A program made the translations under genes and the position numbers. Below, in pieces: positions 10,889-22,652 of a stretch of 64,000 nt of DNA. Below the pieces are notes generated by a model. The model ran no database searches, had not been told where the DNA came from, and saw nothing but the letters and a program-made list of their open reading frames with translations. Origin of the DNA: Morinoia aosen (Eukaryota > Arthropoda > Malacostraca > Amphipoda > Talitridae); assembly GCA_030386875.1 (NCBI GenBank), contig CM059562.1:19769360-19833359 (forward strand). Direction: 5' to 3'. Position 1 is the first letter of the stretch; every line of letters starts with the position of its first letter.

Positions 10889-12936
10889 GATATACTACGT
10901 CATACTTAGATATACTACGTCGTACTTAGATATACCACGTCGTACTTAGATATAATACGTCGTACTTAGACATAATACGTCGTACTTAAATATAATACGT
11001 CGTACTTAGACATAATACGTCGTACTTAGATATAATACGTCGTACTTAGATATAATACGTCGTACTTAGATATAATACGTCGTACTTAGATATAATACGT
11101 CGTACTTAGATATAATACGTCGTACTTAGATATAATACGTCGTACTTAGACATAATAATACGTCGTACTTAGATATAATACGTCGTACTTAGTTATAATA
11201 CGTCGTACTTAGATATTTTTCACATCGTACTTAGATATTATACATCGTACTTAGATATAATACGTCGTACTTAGATATAATACGTCGTACTTAGATATAA
11301 TACGTCGTACTTAGATATTATACATCGTACTTAGATATTATACATCGTACTTAGATATAATACGTCGTACTTAGATATAATACGTCGTACTTGAATATTA
11401 AACGTCGTACTTAGATATAATACGTCGTACTTAGATATATAACGTCGTACTTAGATATTATACATCGTACTTAGATATAACACGTCGTACTTAGATATAA
11501 TACGTCGTACTTAGAAATTATACATCGTACTTAGATATAATACGTCGTACTTAGATATAATACGTCGTACTTAGATATAATACGTCGTACTTAGATATAA
11601 TACGTCGTACTTAGATATAATACGTCGTACTTAGATATAATACGTCGTACTTAGATATAATACGTCGTACTTAGATATAATACGTCGTACTTAGATATAA
11701 TACGTCGTACTTAGATATTATTCATCGTACTTAGATATAATACGTCGTACTTAGATATAATACGTCGTACTTAGATATTATACATCGTACTTAGATATAA
11801 TACGTCGTACTTAAATATAATACGTCGTACTTAGATATAATACGTCGTATTTAAATATAATACGTCGTACTTAAATATAATACGTCGTACTTTATAATAC
11901 GTCGTACTTTATAATACATCGTACTTAGATATAATACGTCGTACTTAGATATAATACGTCGTACTTAGATATAATACGTCGTACTTAGATATAATACGTC
12001 GTACTTAGATATAATACGTCGTACTTAGATATTATACGTCGTACTTAGATATAATACGTCGTACTTAGATATAATACGTCGTACTTAGATATATAACGTC
12101 GTACTTAGATATAATACGTCGTACTTAGATATAATACGTCGTACTTAGATATTATACGTCGTACTTAGATATAATACGTCGTACTTAGATATAATACGTC
12201 GTACTTAGATATAATACGTCGTACTTAGATATTATACGTCGTACTTAGATATAATACGTCGTACTTAAATATAATACGTCGTACTTAGATATATAACGTC
12301 GTACTTAGATATAATACGTCGTACTTAGATATAATACATCGTACTTAGATATTATACATCGTACTTAGATATAATACGTCGTACTTAGATATAATACGTC
12401 GTACTTAGATATAATACGTCGTACTTAGATATTATACGTCGTACTTAGATATAATACGTCGTACTTAAATATAATACGTCGTACTCAGATATAATACGTC
12501 GTGCTTAGATATAATACGGAGTACTTAGATATAATACGGAGTACTTAGATATAATACGGAGTACTTAGATGTAATACGGAGTACTTAGATGTAATACGTA
12601 GTACTTAGATGTAATACGTCGAACTTAGATGTAATACAGAGTACTTGGAGATATAATACGGAGTACTTGGAGATATAATACGGAGTACTTGGAGATATAA
12701 TACGGAGTACTTGGAGATATAATACGGAGTACTTGGAGATATAATACGGAGTACTTGGAGATATAATACGGAGTACTTGGAGATATAATACGGAGTACTT
12801 GGAGATATAATACGGAGTACTTGGAGATATAATACATAATACTTGGAGATATAATACATAATACTTGGAGACATAATGCATAATACTTGGAGACATAATG
12901 CATAATACTTGGAGACATAATGCATAATACTTAGGA
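10889..12936. repeat. 20-bp AT-rich satellite array passing into a 22-bp variant
   Basis: About 100 units. The main unit is TACGTCGTACTTAGATATAA (20 bp). Common variants are TACATCGTAC and the TTAGATATTA form, with short units near 11890 and a 3-bp longer unit near 11150. From about 12500 the unit becomes TACGGAGTACTTAGATATAA. From about 12634 a two-base gain gives TACGGAGTACTTGGAGATAT plus AA (22 bp). The last five units read CATAATACTTGGAGACATAA. The block has no flanking target duplication that I can see. Minus-strand frames of about 100 codons at 12585-12925 exist in all three frames because 22 is not a multiple of three. Confidence 0.97.
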
Positions 12937-15357
12937 GAGGGTGCTCAGTTCATCGCCCCCGAGACGTTGTTGTCATTCCAAGACACAAGACTCAACGCTC
13001 CCCTGCCACCGATCCCGCGTTGATCACTCCCTCAGCCAACACTGGTGATAGAACCTTGCGCTGTGACACAAGGCCTCCGCCCAGGCATCGCGCTGCGGCT
13101 TTTCCAATTGTAATCCAAGTGACTCAGGCAACTCGCTCGGTTGCCCCAGTATCATTCTCTTCTGTTGATGGGGTACTCCTGATGACTCATTAATTATCAT
13201 CTCTTTGAAATGATCATCTCATGCCTTGAAATGATAGATCATCGTGCATTACTTTTTAAACACGTGAGAATGATAAATCTGCACAATTTTTAAGCATCAC
13301 CGTTGTTGCCGTAACCGATCCGCGAAAGGCAATCTTTCGAGTGCATGAAAATTCTTCCCTCTATAAATCCTCTCACAAAACTGTACTTATAAGAAAGAGC
13401 TCATGCTTCGCTCTGCACCACATCACCAACGTAGCATACTTTACGAGTCTCGCTGTGACATGCAGTACCTAAAATCTGCCGGAGCTTTCATTCCATATCG
13501 AGTATTGTGTTCTTTAGCTCCTGTTATGTGGGGTGCCCTGTACTTGTCGGCGACGTAATGTAGTAGCAATTTTGCATGCATCGGAAGGAGCACAAACTGT
13601 AATTTTTATGATCTCCGTCCCGGCTGCAAACACAGACCGCTCTCAACATCTCAAATAAGTTACGGCACAGAATTCGATGAGTGAGCTTCATAAAAACTAG
13701 AAAATCAGCTTTCACGATAGCTGAAATGGTAACTTTGCATCTGTGTAAACTGTATTTCTTTGTCCCTTATCCCAAAATTGAAGGTTAGAAGGAGCGCGAA
13801 GACCTGAACATAAATTTAGTTCGGCATCGAGTAGGAATGAAACTGTCTGCTCTCTCTCGGTGACTCGAGAACGAAACTGCCGTAAAATTTGTTGACGGAG
13901 GACTTCGAGACAGCCACGTCAACGGCTTGTCGTCCGCCAAGAAAATATAGGCTCTTAATTATGATGAGGAGGACGATCAAGGGTCCTGCGTTTTCTTATA
14001 TGGCGCGCGTGCTCGGTCCCTCACTTACCCTTCACGGCTAATTAGTTCCTTAACTCCAAACAGCCTTCGGTAAATGTTTTATTGTTACTAAGAAGAAGCT
14101 GTCTCATACGTACCTTTTATAAGCATATGTACAGAGGCTTTATTTCAGGGCAATTTGCTTGTTGATAAAATAACAGCGCGTAAAAAATTTACAGTTGATA
14201 CGGCTGGACTTTTACTCTTACATCTGACAATTATTCCAGGGTACACAGGCATGCACCTACTCTGGTTGAGTTATTCCTCGCCAAAGAGAACACGGCGCAC
14301 TTTACCGGGTGCACAAGACCGCGTACTTACTAGCTTCATCGCGAACAGGGGCCGCCCCACTAAAATTATTTGACTCCTCACTCGACGACGGAATCGTGGC
14401 AAGTCTGTCGAGAATCCTTATTGCCTTTACAGTTTCTTGAAAGTCCCTTAATCAGAGGCTGCCCAGGGGATCTCCACAGATAACGCTTCATTATTTAGCC
14501 ATGAAACTCGATAAAATTTGACTAAACTCGCAATATGCTTGGGTTCTTGAGCAACGGTGGCTCACAAGGCCAATGGGCTCGACTTATCCGTATTGCAGAG
14601 CCTGAATATGCATGAGCCTCTCGGAGCCATAACGAACGTAAATCTAATCCTCAACGATGTTGTTTTCATGCGTGGCTAAACAATTGCTGCTGATCTTGAG
14701 AAATAACTGTCCAATGGCCACAGAAGGGACAAATATAGACTCCTTTACGATGCTGTTTGCGCTCGGGACTCAACTGCTGGAAAGTTGCGTAGTTATGATA
14801 CAGCTCGAGAAGTATTGTCAACGGTCCAACAAATATCCCAAATGAATACATTTAAGCCCTTGTGACAAAACGGCCTCATCACGAGCATTGAACAGATATG
14901 CAGCAAATGCCTCTATATTCACTCATAGGTTAGAGTGTCGCTGGACTCGCTTTCTTGAAAATCCTAGCACGCCATTCATGCTTGGATTATGATAAAAAAA
15001 ATGAATCACTGTAGGGCTGATACAATTTTTCAAAATTATTTTTGTGAATCTCCGGAATGTCCGCGGTCACCCTTGCTACCCGCCGCAGAATATACAACAC
15101 CTCTTATTGACTGCTAAAAAACCACACTTATTTGCTTATAGTCTGTTGATATTGTATATTTCTACATGTGTTTATTTACCGTTCTCAGCTTTCCGATGTG
15201 GGCTTAGATTTCTAGCCACATAGGTAAGTCTTAACTACCATTCGTTCGTTTTCTTACTCTCTCGTAGAGACGGCAGGCGTACCTCGTGCACGGTGTCTTC
15301 TTCATTTTTTCATTATTCTCATTTCACTTTTTCGTTTCACATGATGCTCACGGCTTT
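12937..15357. other. Background with a GC-richer flank next to the satellite, no supported gene
   Basis: Bases 12937-13170, directly right of the array, are GC-richer and open in several frames, with one reading GAQFIAPETLLSFQDTRL. Because all frames look protein-like there, I do not call a gene. The remaining stretch is AT-rich with short chance frames. A GTAAGTC donor-like site occurs near 15223 without partner evidence. Confidence 0.35.
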
Positions 15358-15715
15358 TTTCCCCTCGGAACAATTATGGTATCGATAAGAATGAGCCCTC
15401 CCAAGGGAAAATGTGAGATCCCGAGCTGAAAGTTGAGTAGACCTTCCTTTTCTTGAAATAGAATTGTATTTTGTTGTACTACGGACTATCTTCCAGTTTT
15501 CTGCTGTCATGTTTTTCTGTACTTACTTTCTTAAACATTTATTTTGTTTCAAAAACTTCCTTTCTGAATTCCTGTTTCTTTGTGCTGGGGATTTTGTGTT
15601 GATACAATCTTATAAACAGATTTCTCGTTCTGTTAACTCCACACTCAATAGTGCCTATTAATTTCCTCTCTTAGGAACACCTTTGTTGCTGGTATAGGGA
15701 GGCTTAAACTAATTA
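15358..15715 (+). repeat. Interspersed repeat, diverged copy 2
   Basis: Begins CCCCTCGGAACAATTATGG, followed by GAGCCCTCCCAAGGGAAAAT, GTGAGATCCCGAGCTGAAAG, a CTTGAAATAGAAT block, CTGTTTCTTTGTG and TTAACTCCACACTCAATAGTG. It ends near GGAGGCTTAAACTAATTAAT. The order matches the copies at 24692, 50814 and 59725. Confidence 0.75.
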
Positions 15716-16044
15716 ATCCAACCTTATTTAATTCACTGACTCCGTATTTTGTCACCATTGTGGGATGAGCCAACTAAGACGCCTAAATATATTATTCCTG
15801 CTTGTTAAGCCACTCGAACGAGTTACTATGCAAGAATTGCTTATACTAAGCAGAAACGAAGGTTGTACCTAGCATGGATTGAGAAATTGTCTGGATCTCC
15901 AAATAGAGGGTTAATTAGCTTGGCTCAAAGAGCAATTTGCTGGTCAATTATATGTATTTATTAGGTAGGATAAAGAATTTATACTGAACATGCAGCATGC
16001 TATGCGCACTCTCCATTGAACACTACTTTCTACAAATCTCGTTC
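15716..16044. other. AT-rich background, no supported gene
   Basis: No feature recognised between the interspersed repeat and the splice-site-like motif near 16065. Confidence 0.4.
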
Positions 16045-16071
16045 AAATATTCTTTCTTGTTGCAGGTACGT
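16045..16071 (+). promoter_or_regulatory. Candidate recursive (ratchet) splice site
   Basis: A pyrimidine-rich tract, ATTCTTTCTTGTTGCAG, ends at 16065 and is followed at once by GTACGT, a good 5' splice site. A 3' site fused to a 5' site is the recognised form of a zero-length recursive splice site in long arthropod introns. Alternatively it is an ordinary acceptor for a short terminal exon reading VRAPAWPGLQLVSHPLDVK to a TAA at about 16126. The choice cannot be made from sequence alone. Confidence 0.35.
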
Positions 16072-16594
16072 GCACCAGCGTGGCCAGGTCTGCAGCTAGT
16101 GAGCCACCCACTGGACGTCAAGTAATCTTCCTAATTAAGTTCAATTTTAACTATATGTGTACATAGAGCAGCCGGTCGCTTTTAATTCAATTTTCTACTT
16201 CATTTTATCATGAACGTGTTGATCATTTTATTCCTGCATTCGATGTAGAAGAACGAATTATTTCAACCAGGAAATTATCACGTGAAGAAAGGTATTTCAC
16301 AGTATGAAATTTAAAATCTAGTTTTGTTCTGTGTATTCAAACGATCAGTTTTATGTAGTGTATTCCACGCGCTTTTCCATTTTTTAAATTTGGCATCTTT
16401 TTAGTGGAACTTAAGTCTGTCAAGATCAGGTCTGTTAAAGCTAAATTTTTCCTACAGCCCGCGCGCAGAAAGCCCCCATTTGAGATGTTCTCGCGTATAG
16501 AGAAGTAATTTCCACTCGGTGCTATTGATCTAAGGATCAGTTGTCTCTATCTTGCCTCTTTCGACCGTAGATTTCTCCTACTGAGCAGCACTAC

Positions 16595-16720
16595 GAGGTA
16601 CGATTATAGTGTAAAATTCTGAGGCACGATTATAGCGCTAAATTAGAGGGTACAATTACAACGTAAAATTACCAAGTACGATCATAGCATAAAATTACAA
16701 GGAGGTACAGTTATAACTTG
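16595..16720. repeat. Degenerate ~27-bp tandem repeat, about 4.7 units
   Basis: Units begin GAGGTACGATTATAG, GAGGCACGATTATAG, GGGTACAATTACAACG, AGTACGATCATAGC and GAGGTACAGTTATAAC, each followed by an AAAATTA or AAATTAG run. Units are 26-27 bp and about 70-80% alike by eye. Confidence 0.8.
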
Positions 16721-17067
16721 TAAGAGCGGTGAAGCGGAAAGTACAATTTTAATGTTAGAGCTTTTGAATGCAATGCATTTTGTCAATTTTTCGCGACGGT
16801 ACTGCGATTTTGCCAAAAGAAGAGATTCACGAGCCCTCAAGTTTACGGTTCACAGTTCAATACTTTTGAAATCAATTTTCTCCGCCTGAGCTTTTAATCA
16901 AACGAATCATAAATTTGTAAAAATAAAGCAAAGATTTATGAACACAAGGTCAATTTTTCGCTTTCTCTTCTTCAAATCTCTTCAGTTTTGCGAGCTTCCT
17001 TGTACCCTATACTAACATTACTCTTTGTTTTTCTTGTTTAGTGAAGCAAACTTTGCAAGAAAAATAA

Positions 17068-17523
17068 ACCTATGTTTTTTTCGGGGTCGTGTGCATGATC
17101 CTACAAACCATCTTTGGCAAGCTGGCCAGCCGCATCGGCACACCGTGCGAACTCGAGTTTGTTTACCTTCACAACCATACCCTATCGTTGCGAGGGTGAT
17201 GGTTAGGGCGCCTTCCTATGTCATTTGTGTTCGTTACAACTGCATCAAAGTCCACCGTGTCCAGCCGTGGGTTTTCAGAGCCTCTGTCCTCCACGGCAGC
17301 AGTGACGCCTGTCGCCGACACGGTCCTGCGCCTCCAGGAAGCCATGGCGTGAACTGTCGATGGATTTTTTGCGACCATTAAGCGTTTCATTGCAGTTGCT
17401 GGGCCAGCTCGTTATGGTCGTTGTTGCTTGCAAAACACTCTGCTCGATAACACGTCTTCTCAAACTCACCGAGAAATTAACTCCCAAGAGCCTCAGCAAT
17501 TGTTTTCCAGCCAGATGTTCTAA
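17068..17523 (+). pseudogene. 152-codon frame interrupted only by two TGA codons
   Basis: After an in-frame TAA at 17065-17067 this frame stays open to a TAA at 17521-17523, except for TGA at 17197-17199 and at 17350-17352. The first ATG in the frame is at 17095. Codons between the TGAs look biased toward C or G in third position (GTC GCC GAC ACG GTC CTG CGC CTC CAG). Peptide segments include MILQTIFGKLASRIGTPCEL, TPVADTVLRLQEAMA and ATIKRFIAVAGPARYG. A strong acceptor-like tract, TCTTTGTTTTTCTTGTTTAG, ends at 17042, but the TAA blocks this frame from it. A second frame (17025-17381) is fully open and overlaps, so the islet may be open by composition. CpG decay of two CGA arginine codons would explain both TGAs. 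No family recognised. Confidence 0.3.
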
Positions 17524-17779
17524 CGCCGCAAGGCATCTCGGTCTTCCTCCTTGAACAGATCTGCAATAATATTATTGATGTTTTGTACTTCTGAGCGAGC
17601 GAGCTGTTGAAGGTTCAGAGCTCTCAGTAATGATTTTGTCTCGAAAGCTTTTAAATTTACGTTTCTCAAGGCAATCGGACCCTTTTTTTAATCTGGCGAG
17701 TTATCCAAACGAATTACATAATCGTTCCATTTCTTAACACTGACCTTGTTTGCCATGATTTCTGGCTCGTACAAATTCC

Positions 17780-18056
17780 ATTACAATTTTTTTCTTTCTT
17801 GCGGTTGTTAACGGTTGGTTTAGTTAGGTTGCAATTAAGTAACTGGATTGGAAAATTGACTTTATTGCTTGAATACATTTTTATCCTTCCTAAGAAATAT
17901 GAAAATGCAATTGCAAGGTAACATTTCACCTCGTATGACGAGTTATTTCTTAAAACGATCATACAGCAGACGAAATGCCATCCATTTATACCGGTACGTG
18001 AATGAGCAATTCATCGAATGGTAAACATGTGGCCCAATATGCAGGGAACGAGTTAA
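17780..18056 (-). mobile_element. piggyBac-like MITE, family A, diverged copy
   Basis: The left part carries TGCGGTTGTTAACGGTTGG then TTTAGTTAGGTTGCAATTAA. This matches TGCGCGGTTACTACGGTCGG and TTTGGTTAGGTTTAAGATGG at the start of the 29706 copy. The right part, TACCGGTACGTGAATGAG and ACATGTGGCCCAATATGCAG, matches the right part of that copy. It ends GGGAACGAGTTAA at 18056. The left boundary is uncertain by about 15 bases. Confidence 0.65.
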
Positions 18057-20414
18057 GTACCATGTGTTTTGCTTCAAAAACACTCGTGTTTCTCGGCAGG
18101 TTATCCGCTCGCGATTTTTGTTGAAGCGAAATGCGCACCAAGAGGCGCTGACACTCGAGCTCACCACCGCCTCCGTTCATTGACAGCCACGCAGATACAT
18201 TTTTACTTCTTTCTTGCCTCGCGTGCCGGCAAACTCAAATTATACAAACCAAAGTATAATACCATATTAGCACGCTTGTGGACCATGTGTCATATATATG
18301 TATATTTCACTACTTATATTTTATTAAATTTTTTACAAATTGAAAGCTTATTACAACTCTACATACTCTAATTTAATACACTCTCCGGAGGTAAATTTTC
18401 CTAGCCCAACTTAAAAGGATGTAGGGAAAAGTTAACGCTTAGCCTCAAATCATCCGTCTATCATAAATTATCCATTAAATAAAACCGTAGCAAGAAAATA
18501 AAGTAAATAAGAGTTCTCAGTTACAACTTTATAAAGAGATCATGAAAACCCCCTGGTTTTTGTTTGAAATTCGAATTGCTCATCGGGATCGTGATGAAAT
18601 TACACGAACCAGCCGCGCCGTGTATCTTACCAGTGATGTGTGCACCCTTCCACACACTTCTACTCAACTTAGTGACTGCCTCTTCGAGCGTTGAGCTTTC
18701 TTAACTATTTTCGGTCATATAAGATATCTCAAAAGATGCAACGATGACGGAATGCATAATGTATTTAGGTTGCAGAATTTTGAGTTGTCTGATACTTGGT
18801 GAATTAAACGTTAAAATCTTTAACAATTCAATTGGCTACTAGCTACGGCGTTAAGTTCTCCAGACTTCGAATCAACTCATTTACCTTCGGACATCTAGAG
18901 CATTTCGATGCTGTCACTTCGTTGCCACGTTTGTATGCTCACCTAGCCCTTCGGTGTTGTTAGTCAACTCTCATTACGCCTTCCTATCCAAATTTGATAG
19001 ATCGTGGAGGATATCTCTTTTGTGACTGGATTTTTTCTGAGTCACAGGTTCACATTTTGCAGCATTTGGGCAGATGATGCAAACATGTAGGCGTAGCTGT
19101 CCCCTACACCTTCACGGTCCGGTGAGCAGAGCTGCAGAAGTCGCTCGTCTAAGCGCACAAGCTCGCGATGTCTGCGAGTACGCTTGCGATGGCGGCTCAA
19201 CAGGAACACCTAAACATCTTTAGAAGGGTGAAAAAATACGTGCTCAAGGCCAGTCTCCGGGCAAAATAACTGAGAATGCCTAGGTTAAGGAACAATTATT
19301 CAATACTAAAATGTAGCGCTTATGAACATGAGTAGTTTTCCGATCAATAAAATGTTTAAATGATGACCCTCAATTGGGTGTTGCAGGCTAGTGTCTGAGC
19401 GCGTAAATGTGCTTTGTATGAACCCGACAACGCCTCTGTTTTTTTCGTTCTTGGCTCTTAATTTTTGACGAACTCATTAAAATGATGACGAAGTCCAATA
19501 GAATTTTCTCATTGGACTAGCAAGGAAATCCAACTCCAGTATACAAAAATGAAAACATTAAATACTTTGCATTTCGCTTTAAATTTCTGTGCAAATAATG
19601 GAGAAAGCTGAAATGTTTTCAAGGCATGGTAGGTAAACATGCGCTCACTATAAGTAGGCTTACTCCAGATAATCCTCAGTCTATGTAATAACATCTCGTT
19701 AGCTCAATAATTTACATTTTCAAAATTGCAGCTACGCCGAGCGTTGCATGGGAATCTTAACGTCGCTGGGGCTCACCACAGTCCCTGACACCCACGATTT
19801 TACAGTAAATTATAAGCAAGGGAATAATTTCCGCAGGTCAAAACTAATGAATTACTTACGCCGTATACCGGCAAACTTTGGCCGTTGGTATCTCAGACCA
19901 TACACTTCCCCGCATGATTAATTGATCAACATGTTGCATCTTTCGGCGCTCAATATTTATTGAAGGAAATAAATATTTCCTGCATTATATCTGCAGCGGC
20001 TAATTTCAGTGGCAAGTACCATGAAAAAACCCGGACGTGTTATTTACGTTAAATAATCGAGCTCCTCAAAGTTATTACCCACAACAATTGCACCCTTGTA
20101 GTGGAGACTTATGTTCTTTCGTGGACGGTTTGTTTCGGGAAAACGTATATTGTACATGAAATATCAAACATGAATTCCTATGTGTGATTGATGAGTTTCA
20201 GTCGATTTTAATCACGTCATAATTCTTAAATGTTTGGAGTGAATACATTCTTCTAGTTTTTCTGGATTTCCTAAGAGCGAATGACATGAAATTAATTTTT
20301 CAAATTTTAAGACAAGCTACTGCTACAATAAGGTTCGATAAAATATTTATATTAGTTCAAACAAGAATCAATTTTGAGAATTGTGGTGAAAATATGATCA
20401 GAAAATTGCTTCTT
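18057..20414. other. AT-rich background, no supported gene
   Basis: A GC-richer run at 19100-19270 includes a small frame (19168-19269, 33 codons, starting MSASTLAMAAQQEHL) with no supporting signal. Another GC-rich patch near 18140-18200 is open in several frames. Neither is called as a gene. Confidence 0.35.
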
Positions 20415-20486
20415 CTATTCTTCCCAAGGTCCAGGCATGGTACCATACACTGACGCAAGGACACTCACTGCTGCTACAACAATCAT
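20415..20486 (-). CDS. Tiny ORF resembling a signal peptide
   Basis: On the minus strand an ATG at 20486-20484 starts a 23-codon frame ending in TAG at 20417-20415. It reads MIVVAAVSVLASVYG followed by TMPGPWEE. The first 15 residues have the hydrophobic core and small -3/-1 residues typical of a secretory signal peptide. As written the mature part would be only eight residues. It could therefore be the start exon of a secreted protein whose donor I cannot see, or chance. Confidence 0.18.
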   Translation of the reverse strand: MIVVAAVSVLASVYGTMPGPWEE

Positions 20487-21261
20487 TCCATAAATGTAAA
20501 GAGGGTTACTGCTTCACACTCTAGACTAGCACAATTCCTCCAGTGTTCTCTATAATCCGCTGGAAAATTGTTTGACTGATTACTTTCGCTTGGACTTAGT
20601 TTATTGAGCTGAGGAAAATTAACTCACACAGTTGTAATTTCACCAGGAAGTCATCAGTAGACTCACAAAATCGCAGAAAATGTCCGTTGCCTGCCTGGAA
20701 ATATCAAGATATGACTGCTGAGGACTAGCTGGGTGGCGTGTGGAATGGCTAGTGAAGGTACTTCTTTCTTCAGAGATTTGAAGTAATCAGAAAATGGGGA
20801 AAATCTCCAGGAACAATGGATCCGTCTAGCATCCTCCCGCGGTGGAAAGCTTCAGGAGGAAGTATAATGTTTCGCTTATTTTTCTGAGATGAAGTTAGAC
20901 GTGTGACTTTTTTCAGATAGTATAAGAGGTCTCAAAATTACGCACTTGTAAATTTTTGGCTTGACCAAGTTTACACATCAATGGAATTTTAGTTTTTCTC
21001 TGATGGTTACTAGAACTTTTAGGCCCTTGATTGTTTTTCCGGGCGTGAGGGTTCTTCCGGACCCACAAATTGCCTCTGAAAATCTCTTGAATTACAAATT
21101 CCAACCCTACTCAGAATTATCACGTTTCCTGCGATGGGTTCAACTGAAGTTCTATATTCAATTCAAATATAAGGTCAATTGAAGGAAACAATATTTTTTT
21201 AAATAGCAAGCATAAACTAGATAGTGCATTCATTAAGCTTTTTAAGTATTCATAAAAACTA

Positions 21262-21340
21262 AGTTAGTGACTGCAGCAGCTCAGTCGGCAGCATTATGGA
21301 AATCCCCTCAGTGACCACTGGTGGGTGTCTCCGCAGGATA
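21262..21340 (+). repeat. Family C repeat fragment
   Basis: Contains GGAAATCCCCTCAGTGACCA and CTGGTGGGTG, matching AGAAATTTCCTCAGTGACCA and GAGGTGGGTC at 62173-62212. The TTAA-bounded end seen in the other copy is missing here. Confidence 0.55.
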
Positions 21341-21394
21341 CGTGTTGATGGATGGGCTTGAAAAGAGCCAGCATACATCATGGCCATTTCCTTC

Positions 21395-21580
21395 AGAATC
21401 GAGCAATTTGGGACCAGAGATTGTTCCAATTGAGGCCACATTTTGAGCCGCAAAGGATCCAAACTATTATAGAATGTCATCAAGAAAGCAAACTGTAATT
21501 CGATCTGAAGGTGGACTAATTATTTATGAGCAAATATTTCAACTACGCGACTTTCTTAACCAGGTAAGATATTGAGGGCA
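21395..21580. repeat. Left arm of a ~185-bp diverged inverted repeat
   Basis: Its reverse complement matches 21965-22155. Shared blocks include GAGCCGCAAAG (AAGCCGCAAAG in the partner), TATAGAATGT, TTCGATCTGAA, AATTATTTATGA and CTTTCTTAACCAGGT. Arms are about 80% alike by eye and separated by about 385 bases. The interior holds no gene. An antisense 74-codon frame crosses this arm, with no family recognised. Confidence 0.75.
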
Positions 21581-21964
21581 TATAAATTCAAATAATTTTT
21601 TATTTTAATTAGTTTCAGGTTGAACTTTTATGCAGCTGTCAGTGTATCACAGACATGCTCCTCCTCGTAACGTTAACAGTCGAGCATGGAACGGTCTGCA
21701 CGGAACACTGCGTGTAAAACTCCATTAAATTAGACTACTAATTAGTTAGCATGGGAGTTATAACAGCTTTCGGCCGATAAGAGAGCTTGTCGGGAGACAC
21801 TGATGCGATCTGCAGGGCGCATGTGAATGCAAATACAATACGACCGTGTGCTTGTTTGACTTCGTGTCGGGCCAAAGCCCGCCGTATTCTAGTGCCTGTT
21901 AGTTTTTGTGTCTCATTGAAATGAGAAAAAGTGTGCGTTAAACAATTTGAGCTGCCCTATGCCA

Positions 21965-22155
21965 GAGAATTATTAACACCACCTGGTTCAGAAAGTTGCG
22001 TGGTTCAATTATTTGTTCATAAATAATTGGTCCACATTCAGATCGAAATACAGCCCGCATTCTTCATGACACATTCTATAAGAGTTTGGGTGCTTTGCGG
22101 CTTAAAATTCGGTATCAATTGAAACAATTATTCTCAGGTCCACCTCCGGGGTAAG
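21965..22155. repeat. Right arm of the inverted repeat at 21395
   Basis: Begins near ACCACCTGGTTCAGAAAGTT, the complement of CTTTCTTAACCAGGT in the left arm, and runs through TTCATAAATAATTGGTCCAC, TTCAGATCGAA, ACATTCTATAAGAGTTTGGG and TTTGCGGCTTAAAATT. The pair probably represents two copies of one repeat in opposite orientation rather than a single transposon. Confidence 0.75.
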
Positions 22156-22652
22156 CCTATGTGGTTCCCCACCGAACTCGGTTGTGTTTGCTGAATTTCT
22201 TCCATATCTTCATTTTCATTTTAGTCAGAGTGATTCTTTGGCATCTGATAAATGCTAGTTGGACAGGGTTCTTCAGATGCTGTCTTTAAAGTATTTCGAT
22301 TCGAATTAATGCATATTATTCACTTAATTAAAGATTAAGAAAACCAAGCGAATTTTTAGTGGAGATGCAATATTTCATGGCGAGCGGTTAACATTATTTG
22401 ATATTCATTGATTTACATTCTTGTTCACTGAAATTCTACATAACGATCAATGCTGAACCGCTTTACTTTCATCTTATTCTACTAAATAAAATAGCTCGAG
22501 AGTTTAAGCTGATGAAAAAATGACCTCCCATTTTATCAACGACGTAACGCATCGAGCATATTGGCGATACATAATCACTAAAAACGAATGCTAGCTGTAG
22601 CGAGGTTTTTTAAAATAAAAATAATTGCTCCCCTATCTTCAGAGTAACCTAG
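22156..22652. other. AT-rich background, no supported gene
   Basis: Nothing recognised. A pyrimidine tract (GCTCCCCTATCTTCAG) ends at 22642, just before the candidate exon. Confidence 0.4.

Noticed and set aside
12585..12925. Three ~100-codon minus-strand ORFs rich in Tyr, Leu and Ser
   Set aside because: They are the 22-bp satellite read in three frames.
12937..13170. Protein-like reading right after the 20/22-bp satellite
   Set aside because: Every forward frame gives a plausible peptide, which points to base composition rather than coding.
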